NCBI GenBank assembly: GCA_022393335.1
Contig: JAJEKB010018365.1
Coordinates: 1 to 64,000, forward strand
Length of the DNA stretch: 64,000 nt
Direction: 5' to 3'
Source of the DNA: Macrotrachela quadricornifera
Lineage: Eukaryota > Rotifera > Eurotatoria > Philodinida > Philodinidae
The notes below the pieces were generated by a model, which worked only from the letters and a program-made list of their open reading frames with translations, did not search any database and was not told the origin of the DNA. Shown here piece after piece: positions 12,504-23,837 of the stretch. The translations under genes were made by a program, and so were the position numbers. Within the stretch, counting starts at the first letter, position 1, and the number at the start of each line of letters is the position of its first letter.

Positions 12504-14665
12504 ATGAACATATTCTTTCTAAAATTGAAGTTTTGAAATAAATGTATCTAATACGGATGCAGAAACTGCTGGAGCTTATTTTGTCCTATGGTTATTTAAC
12601 ATAAAATTCTTTGATATTATGTAATAAAAAATAGCTTATACGAATCATATTAAAATTTGATTATCTTTTTTCTTAGTGAAGTATTTGTAAGAAAAATCTT
12701 TTATCTTATTTTAATATATTTTTTATAGAAATTATTATAAACAAAACAAAATGTATATTAATATTTCTACATAAGAAACTTTACTTAATCAATTTTTTAC
12801 TTCTATGGTTTTCACATCGATGAATAATTCTATATCTAAATATATAAAGGATATATTAGAGAATAGAAGTATATGACAAAAAAAGATTTTATTTGCTTTG
12901 AGATATGATAGATTTATATATATTGTGTAAGAGACTTTGGAAAAATAAAAATATACGTTCACTTCAATAATTTTGATTAGAAGCTAATTTCCGTTACTAC
13001 TGTATTTTGTCGTTTATAACATCTTATCAAGTATACATAATATGATAAAGTTGAACAATTATCATGTTCATACTATATATAACATGGAAATGAAGTATTG
13101 GAAACAAGTATTCGTTCTAATAATGACAAAGTATTCGATTGAGCAAAATATATAAGTTTAAAATAAAACAACTTGAAACTTGTTCAGTGCATTATATAAT
13201 GTTCATTCAATGAGTGTTGCCCATTGAGAGTATATATATCTAAGCATTAAAATACAAATATATTTTTAATATATTGTGGATGAATAAGCGACGTATGTAA
13301 TAGTACTGATACTTCTTGATGGATCTATTGTTAGTCTATTTTTATCTACGGTTAAAGTGTCCATTCTTAAACGATAGAGTTTTCTTTTATTAATTTACTC
13401 AATAAATTCGAGTTAGATATGTAGGTTTTTGTTTACTAGTAAACAGAATAGAATAATCATAAACATAATTTTATTTGAAAAATGCAAAAAAATATTGAAC
13501 TATACAAATAATTTTCAACACTAACTGATCATCACATGATTTAAATTTTATTCACTATATACATCATATGGAGATAGATTGCCTATTATTTAGAATATGA
13601 AAATTTCGTCATGTTCATAATCAGATATTTCTTATGGTATTGTTCAGTCTATAGCTTCTTATCATACAACTTTTGATGTTCCTAAACAAAGTAAAAACAA
13701 AACACGTTTTTTTAAAAAATAATCTTGATTAAATATAAAAAATTGTTTCTATTGATATTATGAATATTTAGAAAAGTATATCTTACTGGTTGTAATATTG
13801 GTTCTTTATGATTTCGTCTTACCAGAATAAAATATGAATGTCAAAAATATTATCAATTAAATATCAATGCGAGCGATGAACTTCAGTTCTTGTGGAATTA
13901 TCAAGTACTTTAGTTACATATCTTTTTATATTTTTTCATGTATTTACTTTAATTCTTTTCTAATATAAAAATTTATATTCGAAAATAGTATTGAATAGTT
14001 GCTTTACATTACTGATGACGATCAAATAGATCTAGTAAGAATGACAATGGGAATGAACGAGATAGTCATATATATTTATATTTAATAAACTCTTTGTCAG
14101 TATTGATTTAGTGTATATGAAATACAAAACAACGCAATTTATTATTAATTTTCAATACATACTTATTGTAGAATTGTTTCAATATATTCAAATAAAGAAT
14201 TCAATATGTCTAAGGAACAAAATTAAAGTTTTTGCCAACTTATTTCTTTTTTGTTTTTATAAAGGTTATATGAGATTAAAAAAGTTTTTTAATCAATGAT
14301 AAAATTCTCATGATTTCTAAAACAAAGTTTCTCCTCATAAAAATATGAAAGTTAACAAATAATATTATAACATTATTTCTAAAGAATTGTGTTACATTTG
14401 TTTATCTAAACTAAAGTAGTAATAAGATAAATCTTTTTATTCTATCAGGAAACTATCAATGGACTAAATTTTTTCTTCAAGTTCATCAAGTGCACAGAAT
14501 ATACGTACGAATAAACATTTTTCTTCTCGTTTGAATATAATTTGTCCTATTATTGACATCAAATAAATATATACTAATGGCAATTATTTATTTTGTTCTT
14601 TCTATAATAAAATTCAATATGTCAATAAACGAAAGATAAATTTAAAATGTTCTTTTATTTCTATC
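12504..14665. other. Non-coding stretch, about 2.2 kb
   Basis: AT-rich and without recognisable coding exons, RNA genes or obvious repeats. A short AATAAA-like signal just after 12530 may terminate the USP transcript. Nothing else can be supported. Confidence 0.45.
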
Positions 14666-15457
14666 ATGGTTGATTTTTCAAGTTATCCATTTCCAACATA
14701 TATACCAAATAAAATAATTGCTTGTATATTTATTTCATTTGTTTTTATTTCATTTATTATTTGGTTAATACAATCTATTCAAAATCATTTTCATCCAATA
14801 CGTTTAATTATTCTATTAATTCTTTCACATTTAACTATATTTAGTGAACTTATTATTCGTGCATCAACAAATATTATCGAACAAAATTCAAAAATTATTT
14901 ATATTAGTATGACTATTCTTTATACAATAGGACAACGTTCAATAATTGTTGCTAATTTTACTTATCTTATACAATTTTATAATAAAAAATCAAATTTATC
15001 TCGATTTATTTTTTTTGGAATAAGTTTAAGTATTATTCTATCTGATATACTTATGACACCAGCTGGTTTATTATCATTTCAATCAAATAAAATTCAATTA
15101 AGTTTTCTATTTCGACAAATATCAACATCAATTATATGTATAATAACAATTCTATTTTATATAATATGGTTTTGGACAAAAACATTTTTCAATATGTCAT
15201 ATGAAATAATTGTTTTATTAATTATTTCAAGTTTTAATTGTTTAATTATTGCTTTTTTTCTTTTAATTATGTCATTTCCAAAATATTATATTATAATAAA
15301 TGATGATGAAGAATGGTTTTATTTTTTTCAAATATTACCAATTGTACTTACATTAATTACATGGTCAATGTTACATCCAAAAAGAAGTTTTCAATTTCGA
15401 AATCAATCAAATATTGAACAACAAATTGATGATAAAAAAATATCATATATATTTTAA
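14666..15457 (+). CDS. Multi-pass (about 7 TM) membrane protein, possibly RTA1-like
   Basis: Intronless 263 aa ORF consisting almost entirely of hydrophobic helices: about seven segments near residues 18-38, 45-65, 78-98, 112-133, 150-170, 179-203 and 218-238, with a short polar C-terminus. The N-terminus has YPFPTYIPNK just before helix 1, helix 2 ends with SELIIRAS, and helix 4 is followed by TPAGLLSF. This layout (Y-x-P before TM1, an acidic residue and Arg around TM2, a G-rich stretch after TM4) recalls the fungal RTA1/Rtm1 lipid-translocating family, but the match is by eye and weak. It could equally be a divergent GPCR-like protein. The ORF looks genuinely coding; the family is uncertain. 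Confidence 0.6.
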   Translation: MVDFSSYPFPTYIPNKIIACIFISFVFISFIIWLIQSIQNHFHPIRLIILLILSHLTIFSELIIRASTNIIEQNSKIIYISMTILYTIGQRSIIVANFTYLIQFYNKKSNLSRFIFFGISLSIILSDILMTPAGLLSFQSNKIQLSFLFRQISTSIICIITILFYIIWFWTKTFFNMSYEIIVLLIISSFNCLIIAFFLLIMSFPKYYIIINDDEEWFYFFQILPIVLTLITWSMLHPKRSFQFRNQSNIEQQIDDKKISYIF

Positions 15458-17100
15458 TAATCAATAAGGAAATACATAAATAAAAGATATGTTGATATGA
15501 GATGTTTTATTTTTCGAATAAAGCTTTTTTTTTATTTATATATGCTAGGTATATTTTCAAAATTGTGCATAAATATGCAAAAACACAGGTACTAAATAGA
15601 ATGATCTTTGCAAAAGTGAAAAAGCAGATTTTATGGATCTTACTAGATCTCAAAGTTGATCTGTTAGATTATACGAAAGATTATTAGAATTAGTTAAATA
15701 GTAAGGTTGTTTAAATGGTCGAGAAGTGAACTGATTTTATTACAAAAAATTGCGAGTATTCATATAGGGGACGAAGAAAGAAGGATAACCAGGGAAGAAG
15801 TCGAGAAGCTTCTTCTCTTTGATTATTAACAATAACAACAATGAGAAGAAGAACATTATATCTTCTTCTCGAACAATAATATAGGTCAAAAGAAATGGGT
15901 CATGAAAGAAAAATACGTGATAAAGAACCAATAGATATAAACATAAAGAAAACAGAGAACAGAAAATGATATAACATTAAACATGCATGACGAGGACAAT
16001 ATGCAACAGAATTTAGTAAAAGTCACAAAAATCTATGAAAATCTATTGTGACTCATTGAAATGCATCCAAACTCACTGTAATCTCTATAGTTTTAAAATA
16101 AAAAACCTACGAATCCTAATGAATCCTCTTAATTGTAGAATTCATCAAAATTCAATAAGGTAGTCATATTCTTTCTGTTATTGATTACTTCTCTTAGAGT
16201 CTTGCGAATTCTGTAGATCTTATAATCCATTTAGTAGTATTAAACTTGAAACTTGAATTCAAGCGTTCAACTATCATTTCAACTATTCAAGTATACTACA
16301 TTTCACTTGCGCAGCCTAGTACCAAATGGATACTCATCACATTCACATTGTATTGCTTTCATCTAGAGTACTCTTCAATAATGGAATATTTGCATACTTG
16401 AATTCAAGTTTTAAGTTTGACATACATGACTTTGATTGACCTGAAACAATTAATAGAAATGGGAAGAGAAAAGTGTCAGAGAGAAAAAAAGGACTAGAGA
16501 AAAGAAACGAAAGAAAAAGCGAAAGTGAAGGTATATTAATGTAGAACATCGCTTGTATTATCGCATCGCAGAAATAGACAGGACAGGTGATGCAATATCA
16601 CAAGGTAAGTCATGCTTTTATTGGCGGCTACAAACCATGCGTGTGTCTCAAGAAGGAATCTAATAGATATATGACAATCAGCAGACAAAAGCAAGAGTTT
16701 CTCTCGTCTCTTAGCGTGAATAGGAAAATAAGATTATTGACAAATGACAAAGAGACGAATTAACTAATTACTCTTATTTTTTTGTTGTAGACCAACCATG
16801 AATTTTTTTGAGTTCATCAGAAATACACAAGCAATCAAAGAGATTGTAGAGAACATAATGACTTCATCAAGACAAATAGAATAGCAAACAGTTTGAATGT
16901 AGAAATCAAACGTCGATTTATCATCAAACATGAATACAGATGAGTGAAAAAGATGTTCTGACATAAAAAATTATATGATCAAATTCGCCTATCAACAAAA
17001 TAATAATCAAATGGAATCTGACGATTTTTGGATAGATTTCAAACTTCAAGTTAAAATCAGCAAAGAAGACTGGAACAAATAAAGACTGATCAAGTGGCTA
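15458..17100. other. Non-coding stretch, about 1.6 kb
   Basis: No supported gene. Small reading frames here lack domain features. Some purine-rich low-complexity sequence occurs at 15770-15960 and 16460-16530. The decayed ADP-ribosyltransferase begins near its right end. Confidence 0.4.
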
Positions 17101-17109
17101 ATATTGCCA

Positions 17110-17580
17110 GACGAATAGTTTAGAATAGCTCTTTTATGAGTATGCATCTGAGAGAGATAAAAATTATGGTCGTACATTGATGATCGTATTGTTAGCTATC
17201 AAATCAATATTTCAAGGTAAACAGGACCTGCTCGTTTAAAAGATACTCTTTTTAGAGCTACCAACTTGACAAATGAAATAATTGATGATTATAAGAAACA
17301 TATTGGTCAACGCATTAGCTATGATTCATTTATAAGTGCAACAGAGAAAAAAGAGATGGAGTTGAAATTTGATAGAAACACTTTATTTCAAATTTACATT
17401 CCGTCTCCATCTCTGCATCCTGATCGTTGGTTTTCCGAGAAGGCAAAAATTTCCACATTGCCGATATATTCAAATAAGGAAGAGGATTTATTAGAATTTG
17501 GTACATTTATCTGGATAGACAATGTTGAATATGATCCAAAAATCAACAAAAATGTCATAAACCTAGAGCTCCATGAATAA
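17110..17580 (+). pseudogene. Broken ADP-ribosyltransferase-like gene
   Basis: The intact part (about 17221-17577) reads TLFRATNLTNEIIDDYKK, then HIGQRISYDSFISAT, and ends FIWIDNVEYDPKINKNV. This is the C-terminal half of an arginine-type mono-ADP-ribosyltransferase (ART) fold: an FRA/YRG-like strand, a Ser-containing SFIS motif and an E-rich loop before the final strands. There is no in-frame ATG at its start. Upstream sequence looks related (FYEYASERDKNYG near 17135) but sits in a different frame and follows a stop codon. In the loop where an ExE motif is expected the sequence is KEEDLLEFG, so the first Glu may be Lys. It is most likely a pseudogene, or less likely a gene with unseen small introns. 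Confidence 0.55.
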
Positions 17581-18793
17581 TAATGAAACTACGTAGGATT
17601 ACATTTTTGATACTTTGAAATGATTTCAATTGTACTTATAAATTGAAAATAAATAAAAGAACAAAAATTTGTATGAAAAATATTGATTGTCACAGTCGTA
17701 TATGTATACGTAACTTTCTTCTGTTATACCAAATCAGCATGATGTTCATATCAATCATGAATACTTAATGCCGACAGCAACTTTACATGCAAATATGCGA
17801 CGTGATATTGCTTGCGAATGAGAGTAAAAATGAGTTTCATATAAAGAAAATCACGACTAGTTTTGATTTTGCCAAAGATCTTCATCATGTACCTTTAGCG
17901 TTACACTGTACGCTAAACTGGCGAGGACAAACTAAGATTTATCTGTATACGATATAAAACAACGCATGCAAAGTTAGCATCTGATTAGAATAAATCTGTT
18001 CCTGATTCACCCAGGGATCTGTTGAAGAATTCTTATTCTTGTCTTAAGTACAATTCAGTGAGCTCTTGCCGAAAGTGCTATTAAATTTATCTTAATCGAG
18101 ACTCTATCTGCAAAAGTTTCAATATGAGATTATTATGACATATATAACAGTTCTATTTCTGAATCTATGTTAAAAATTCATTCCGAAACTTGTTATAATA
18201 AACACTATTTCTCTGTGTGCTGTCAAAGAGACTACCTAGTTATTTTTTTAACAATTTATAAATGAGTAACTGTACAAGAGTTTTGAAAATCAGTTTTCGT
18301 TATCAACTCTATCATGATAAAAATTTCACAGAAAAGTGTATAAAATATATTAATTGTATACAATGAATTTTCTCTTTTAAAAACTCAATAAAATTTGCCA
18401 TAAAATATCTCTTTAGAAGCATCAATCTAATCTTCATTACAAAAAGTAAATCTATATATATATCAAATATCGATACAAAATATTACTCAATCAAATTTCC
18501 AATTTTCATTATCAAATTTACAAATCGCACATTTGTATATGATAAAACTACACAAAAATTATTTATCGATAATATAATCGAAAACAAAAGATCTGAAATT
18601 GGAATTAGAAAAGCCAACAAAACAAAATCCATTGAACATATATCTGATATTACAATAATAAACAATACCACAATATTAAAGTAAATTTCATCAACACACA
18701 CACATATATATATATATAGAATTATACATAAATAAAACAGCGAACTAAATTTTAAAAAAAACATACATACACACTCACATACAATTTATTTAT
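17581..18793. other. Non-coding stretch, about 1.2 kb
   Basis: Intergenic sequence between the ADP-ribosyltransferase relic and the 3' end of the minus-strand zinc-finger gene. No recognisable coding exons were found. A short CA/TA microsatellite lies around 18695-18720. Confidence 0.4.
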
Positions 18794-21781
18794 TTATTTT
18801 TTATTGGTTACTTTTTTCCGTCGTTTTCGTACTGGTGAATGACGTTTAGCAAGAATTAATTTTCCTTGTTTTGTTAACCATTTTTTAGCTTTTATTGGTT
18901 CATTTGGTTTAAATAAAATTTGTTGAGTACCATCATAATCTCCTGCTTGCATTGCATTACATAATTTATTCGCCCATGGATATGATAGACAATGAAAGAC
19001 AACAAAATGATTTAATAAACCTGTATTTTCATGTGTTTGATTTTCTTGACATAATCGAATATCATGGAATTTATTTAAACCAAATGCACCTAATTTTGTT
19101 AATGGACAACGACCACGATATGATTTTGGTAAAACATTTACAAGTGGTTCGGTTGCTTGTGAAAAAAGATCACAATCACGTTCACAACCATTATACATTA
19201 TATGACGAACAAGACGTACTAAACAAAGAAAAAAAGAAGAACAATACATATGTAACATAAAAAAAAGTATTTGATTTTTCTTTTAATATATACATGAGGC
19301 TTTTGAACTAAGGCAATGAAAAACACGTAAATGTGTAAATAAATAAATTGATGATATATTGCTACGTGTACATGGTACATGACGTAATAATGGATGTTTA
19401 TTTGAATCAATACCATATAATTTATTTGCTAATGGACATACATTTACTTGAAAATGATTTACAGCTGGTCTCTATATATATAAACAAAGATTTAAACGAA
19501 AAAAATATAGAAAATTTTAAAAAAATATATATATATTACCGATGTTGATGCGTCTTTTCTACGACGTAGACTTAATAAAGAAAAATAATAGAATTGTTTT
19601 TGATAGAATTTAAAAATAAAACTAACGTTGTATTCACTTTTCGACGATTACCAGTAAAATCTGGATCAGAACCAAGATTATCATCATCACTATCATCTTC
19701 ATCAATATCTTCATCTAAATAAAATAAAATAAAATAAATAATATTATTATTAATTTACAGAGTTTTATTTACCTGATCGAATTGGTGCATCAGGAATATC
19801 TTTAGTATCTGTATTAGTTACTACTTGTTGCTTACTGTTCTTAGTAGTACTTGAATTTTTACCATTCGGAATACTAAAAAATAAAGATAAAAACAAATTA
19901 TCTAACGTAAATGCATTCAATTTTTATAGAAATACAATGGATTTTAACTAATTAGTTGTATAGATAGAGAATTATTAACTTTCCTATTGTCAACATCGAT
20001 ATATCTTGAGGGCGAAGATGAAGGACGAAGTGATGCAAAATAGGATGCAAAGCATAACCATACATTATGTCGAATTCATTAGATTTACACCTCTTTGTAT
20101 GTCTTTACTTTTCATCTTGTTTTCAAATATATTTGAAACAGGTTTTATGCGTAGTCATACATAACTTTCTAAAAATATTTTAAGTACTATCTATTGATTA
20201 ATAAAAGTAACTTAATTATAGATGCAATAGAGGAGAAATTTGGAAAATACGAACATTATAATTCTTTATAAGCCATGTGTTATTTTTATATTACAGAAGG
20301 TTATCTGCAACTTTGATGTGAGAATTATTACTTGATATCTTTTAAGTTTCAAAAACTTTAAATTTTATTCGAAATCTATCAATGATCATGATACTATAGA
20401 TTTTGCTATTCTAGTTAATATATTATAGAATCTTAAACTAAGACTGGGTCTTAGAATGTTTAACCTTCTATACTTCATCGAATTCTACGATGGGTTCTAT
20501 AACTGTGAAATTTTGAAAAAGATTGCAATTTTACATAAATAATGCGAATTTATCATATAAATTGCAAAAACTATTTATCGATTATTCTGAAAATAATTAT
20601 TAATTAAATATTAAATAAAGTACTTCAATTGTATGAAAAATTCGCAATCGAGCAGATCTTGATGCGATAATCGATTTGAGTACACCAATTTTTCTTTGGA
20701 AAATCATAAGATATTTAAAAAACATCTAAATAAATACATTTCGGTCAAAACATTCTTGAAGTTTCAATAAATATAATTATACCCTTCAAAAGATATTGCA
20801 TTATACAAAAAAAAGTAGATTTCGGACATGTGATATTTTACAAAGAATATGAGCGTATTCAATACACCTTTAAGAATATTTCGTTAAAAATTTGTTGTTT
20901 TATAAATACTTTTTCAGATATATAAGAAAAATCTTTAAATTCAAATCTTTCTTATAGAAATTAAGTTCTACTATTATTTCAGACTGATATATTCCTTTTG
21001 TTATTATATAAAAATATTTACTTTGATGTTTCTTCTTTCTTATCCCAAGAATGATCATTATTATTTTGTTGTTGTGGTTGTTGTTGTTGCTGTTCTTCAT
21101 CATCATCATCATCATTAATTTCTTCATAATCAATTGAAAATTGTGCTAAAAGGGATGATTTATTTACTAAAATAAAAAGAAAAAAAATCAATTTTTACAA
21201 TATTATCTACATACTTCTAGGTTTATTAACAACTTCTTCATTTTTGACTCTTAATAATGGACTAGAAGTTTCTATAAATAAATATTAAAAATGAAAAAAA
21301 TTTTTTAAAAATAATTAATAGATATTGTTTTTTTACCATTTATCATTCCATTTGATTGATGATATTCATAATCATTAATTAATTGTTGAATTTGATGAAT
21401 AAATTTTTTTAATTTTAATCTTTTCTGTGATGATTGTAATATATGTAAACGTAAATCTGCACAATCTTGTGGTCTTATTGTTAGTTGTATTGTTTTTTCA
21501 TGAAGATATGTATCATTTTTTTCATAATATTGTATTTCACGATTAAAAAAATTTATTAATTGTTTTTTTTCATTTTCAATATCATCAATAAATTGTTTAT
21601 TTAATATTTGTTGTTCTTTACCATCATTTAATAATACTTGATATTCTTGTTTATAATTTGAATAATGCTCATTAAGATGTTCTATACATACAAATAATTT
21701 ACAATGTGGACAATAAGTAAAATGTGCTTGATGACACATTGATACTTGACATTTATCATCATCAGGTGGATCAGGTGTCAT
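18794..21781 (-). CDS. B-box-like/CPL zinc-finger protein A (lineage-specific family)
   Basis: Eight exons join in phase to 489 aa: 21781-21337, 21271-21215, 21166-21022, 19873-19773, 19714-19627, 19570-19540, 19471-19294 and 19218-18794. Intron 3 is about 1.15 kb. The N-terminus is a B-box-like zinc module with spacing C-x4-C-x7-C-x2-C-x4-C-x2-H-x3-H (CQVSMC ... CPHCKLFVCIEHLNEH), then a helical, probably coiled stretch. The middle is disordered and acidic/Gln-rich (runs of Asp, then QQQQQPQQQ). The C-terminal half has two related Cys/His units, each with CPL, an R-C region and a FHCLS-type ending, plus a basic tail (RKRRKK) that looks like a nuclear signal. I do not recognise a named family. 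A tandem paralogue lies at 23838-24967. A nuclear, DNA- or chromatin-associated role is only a guess. Confidence 0.8.
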
Positions 21782-22058
21782 TAGCAAAACAAACAAACAA
21801 AACAAAAATATATTATTTTTATCTAAAAAGAAAAACAAATGATTTTTTTTAAATATTTTTAATTCATTTTAAATTGATATATTTGATTGAAAGAAAGAAA
21901 AAAATTTATTTCTTTTTATTATTATTCAAATAAGTTTTTTTAATTAATATGAGGATACATCAAATAAATTAATTAACTGTTTTATTATTACAACATGAAG
22001 ATATCTGATGATTTTCTACTGAATCATATTTTATCAACAGAAAGATTGCTTAGTGAAA

Positions 22059-22475
22059 TCTATATATATAAAGAAGAATGTTTGTCTTTTCGCTATGCAC
22101 TCAGTCCCTGTAATAGCTATGATTACCAAAGTTTCCACGATGCTTTCCTGTGTTGAGAGGTGGTTTTAAAGAGTGTTGTCACCATTAATAGAAGTAGGGA
22201 GGGGGTGTCTGGATGAAATTTCACTGAAGTCCTATTGAGACAAACTTTGCGTCAATTTTCGAGAAATTTAGTGAATTTGTTATGATTCTAGGACTAAACT
22301 TTTTTTATTGATGATTCTTTGGTCTAAATGTGAAAATCGAAGATTTCTAATAGGTTATAAGAGAAAAATGTATACGAGTGTTTCCTTGATTCACAACTAT
22401 GGTGTATCCATTTGTTTTCTATGACTCACAAAAACAACGTATTTGTTCTTTTTCTTGACTCACAATGATGACGTA
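22059..22475 (+). mobile_element. Helitron-like 5' fragment (outer copy)
   Basis: A second copy of the 5' terminus, TCTATATATATAAAGAAG followed by AATGTTTGTCT, begins here after an A, 417 bases before the identical terminus at 22476. Downstream sequence resembles the inner element (TCGCTATGCA, CAGTCC, GATGAAATTTCAC) and then diverges. Three imperfect 30-35 base repeats containing GACTCACAA occur at about 22383-22475. No 3' end of its own was identified, so this is a truncated or nested copy. Confidence 0.55.
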
Positions 22476-23126
22476 TCTATATATATAAAGAAGAATGTTT
22501 GTCTGTTCGCTATGCATTCAGTCCTTGTAATAGCTAGCGTAACAAAACTTTCCACACCACTTCCTTAGCTCCAGAGAAAAGTCGACGTGGGTTTGGAACC
22601 ACTAAACGTTGTGCGCGGAAGGGATTGGGTGAAATTTCATCCCGATCAATACAGATCGAAATTCTCATGAGTCTGTTCGCTATGTATTTAGTCATTGTGA
22701 GAGATAGTATTTTGGAGCTATCCGCATCAGTTCCTTGAGTGCTAAGGAAAGTCGACAGAATTATTGGGGGTGAGAAAGAGAAGGACGCGTGAAACTTCAT
22801 CCAAGTCGTCAGAGACCGAGATTTTACTCACTTTCTAATCAAATAACGCAGTTCAATGCAAATTTGAGAGTGATCGTGTCCGGAATGGATGCGAATAAGG
22901 ATGTCAGCTTGAACCCGATGTGAAGAGTCTTATTGAAGATGCCTGACGCATGCCGGTAAAAGTCCTGTCCTAGAAGTTTCAAGTGTGACGCGAAAATTTC
23001 TGTTGCAGATGGCTCACTCACAGCGGGGAACAGTCCTGTAAAAGACGTGTTATGTACAGCGGATAAAGTCAGGTGAAAGGTGTAGAACCTTAACCATATT
23101 CTCTTTTCTTCGGATGCTTCCGCTAG
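22476..23126 (+). mobile_element. Non-autonomous Helitron-like element
   Basis: The 5' end TCTATATATATAAAG starts with TC directly after an A. The proposed 3' end is CTAG at 23123-23126, preceded by a short hairpin (CGGA-tgct-TCCG) and followed by T. TC...CTRR termini inserted between A and T, with no target duplication, are the signature of Helitrons. An internal repeat of the 5' region (GTCTGTTCGCTATG) recurs near 22673. It is more GC-rich than its surroundings and has no Rep/helicase ORF, so it would need an autonomous partner. The hairpin is only 4 bp, which limits confidence in the exact 3' end. Confidence 0.6.
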
Positions 23127-23214
23127 TTATTATATAAATTTGAAAATAAATCTATATTATACAATTGAGGATCACTTCCAATGAGATGAATGATTTTTCT
23201 TTGATGTACAATAG

Positions 23215-23345
23215 GTAAGACAATGAAAATGTCGAAGATAATCCATTAATGTAACAAATAAGTAACGATGCGAATACATGGAATATCACGTACATCATGT
23301 TTTTAAGCTGATATAATGTCTTAGTGACTAATGGGCATGAATCAA
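23215..23345 (-). pseudogene. Decayed exon copy of the CPL zinc-finger family
   Basis: On the minus strand this reads a frame-broken version of exon 7 of the neighbouring genes: SCPLVTKTLYQL, then in another frame RDIPCIR, then in a third RHFHCLTY. The DNA CGAATACATGGAATAT is shared with the intact exon of paralogue B at about 23889. At least two frameshifts and a stop separate the blocks. It lies between the Helitron-like element and the assembly gap, so it is a third, dead copy of the family. Confidence 0.65.
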
Positions 23346-23827
23346 CACGGAAATATTCTAACGCACGAATCTAGAAAAATTTCATGCAAATTTTTTCGTG
23401 CCAAAAAACTAGTGTGAGTTTACACTGTATTATTAATTTCTAAAAAGAAAAAGAACATTTAATAGGTAGAAAATATAAAACAAATAATTTACTTTCTTTC
23501 TGACTTATGTTAAATAGATTGTAAAGTTTATCCTTAAAAATCACAAGAACTGAAATAAAAATTATAAATATTTTAAAATAATTATCAATATTTTGCTAGA
23601 AAACGTGAAACTATTATGATTAACTATAAATTCATTTTCAAATAAATGAATTTTATTCTTTAATAAACTATATCATTAATATAATGCTTTATATGGTTGA
23701 ATAAAACTTTTTCAATTGTTAAAAATCGTCTAAATGAATATTTTCTAATGATTGTATTTATTTGTTATAAAGATACACTAACGAGGGAACCTTTTCAAGT
23801 GATACCCTCCGTTTGGGCTCATATCTT

Positions 23828-23837
23828 NNNNNNNNNN
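23828..23837. other. Assembly gap (10 N)
   Basis: Ten N characters interrupt the sequence exactly inside an exon of the minus-strand zinc-finger gene B. Sequence to the left of the gap does not continue that exon, so the join may be a scaffold link of unknown true length or a misjoin. Confidence 0.99.

Noticed and set aside
18952..19260. 102-codon plus-strand ORF
   Set aside because: Antisense shadow of exon 8 of the zinc-finger gene, which has verified phases and splice sites.
22534..23021. Minus-strand ORFs of 88 and 60 codons
   Set aside because: They lie entirely inside the Helitron-like element, whose higher GC content opens reading frames; no domain features.
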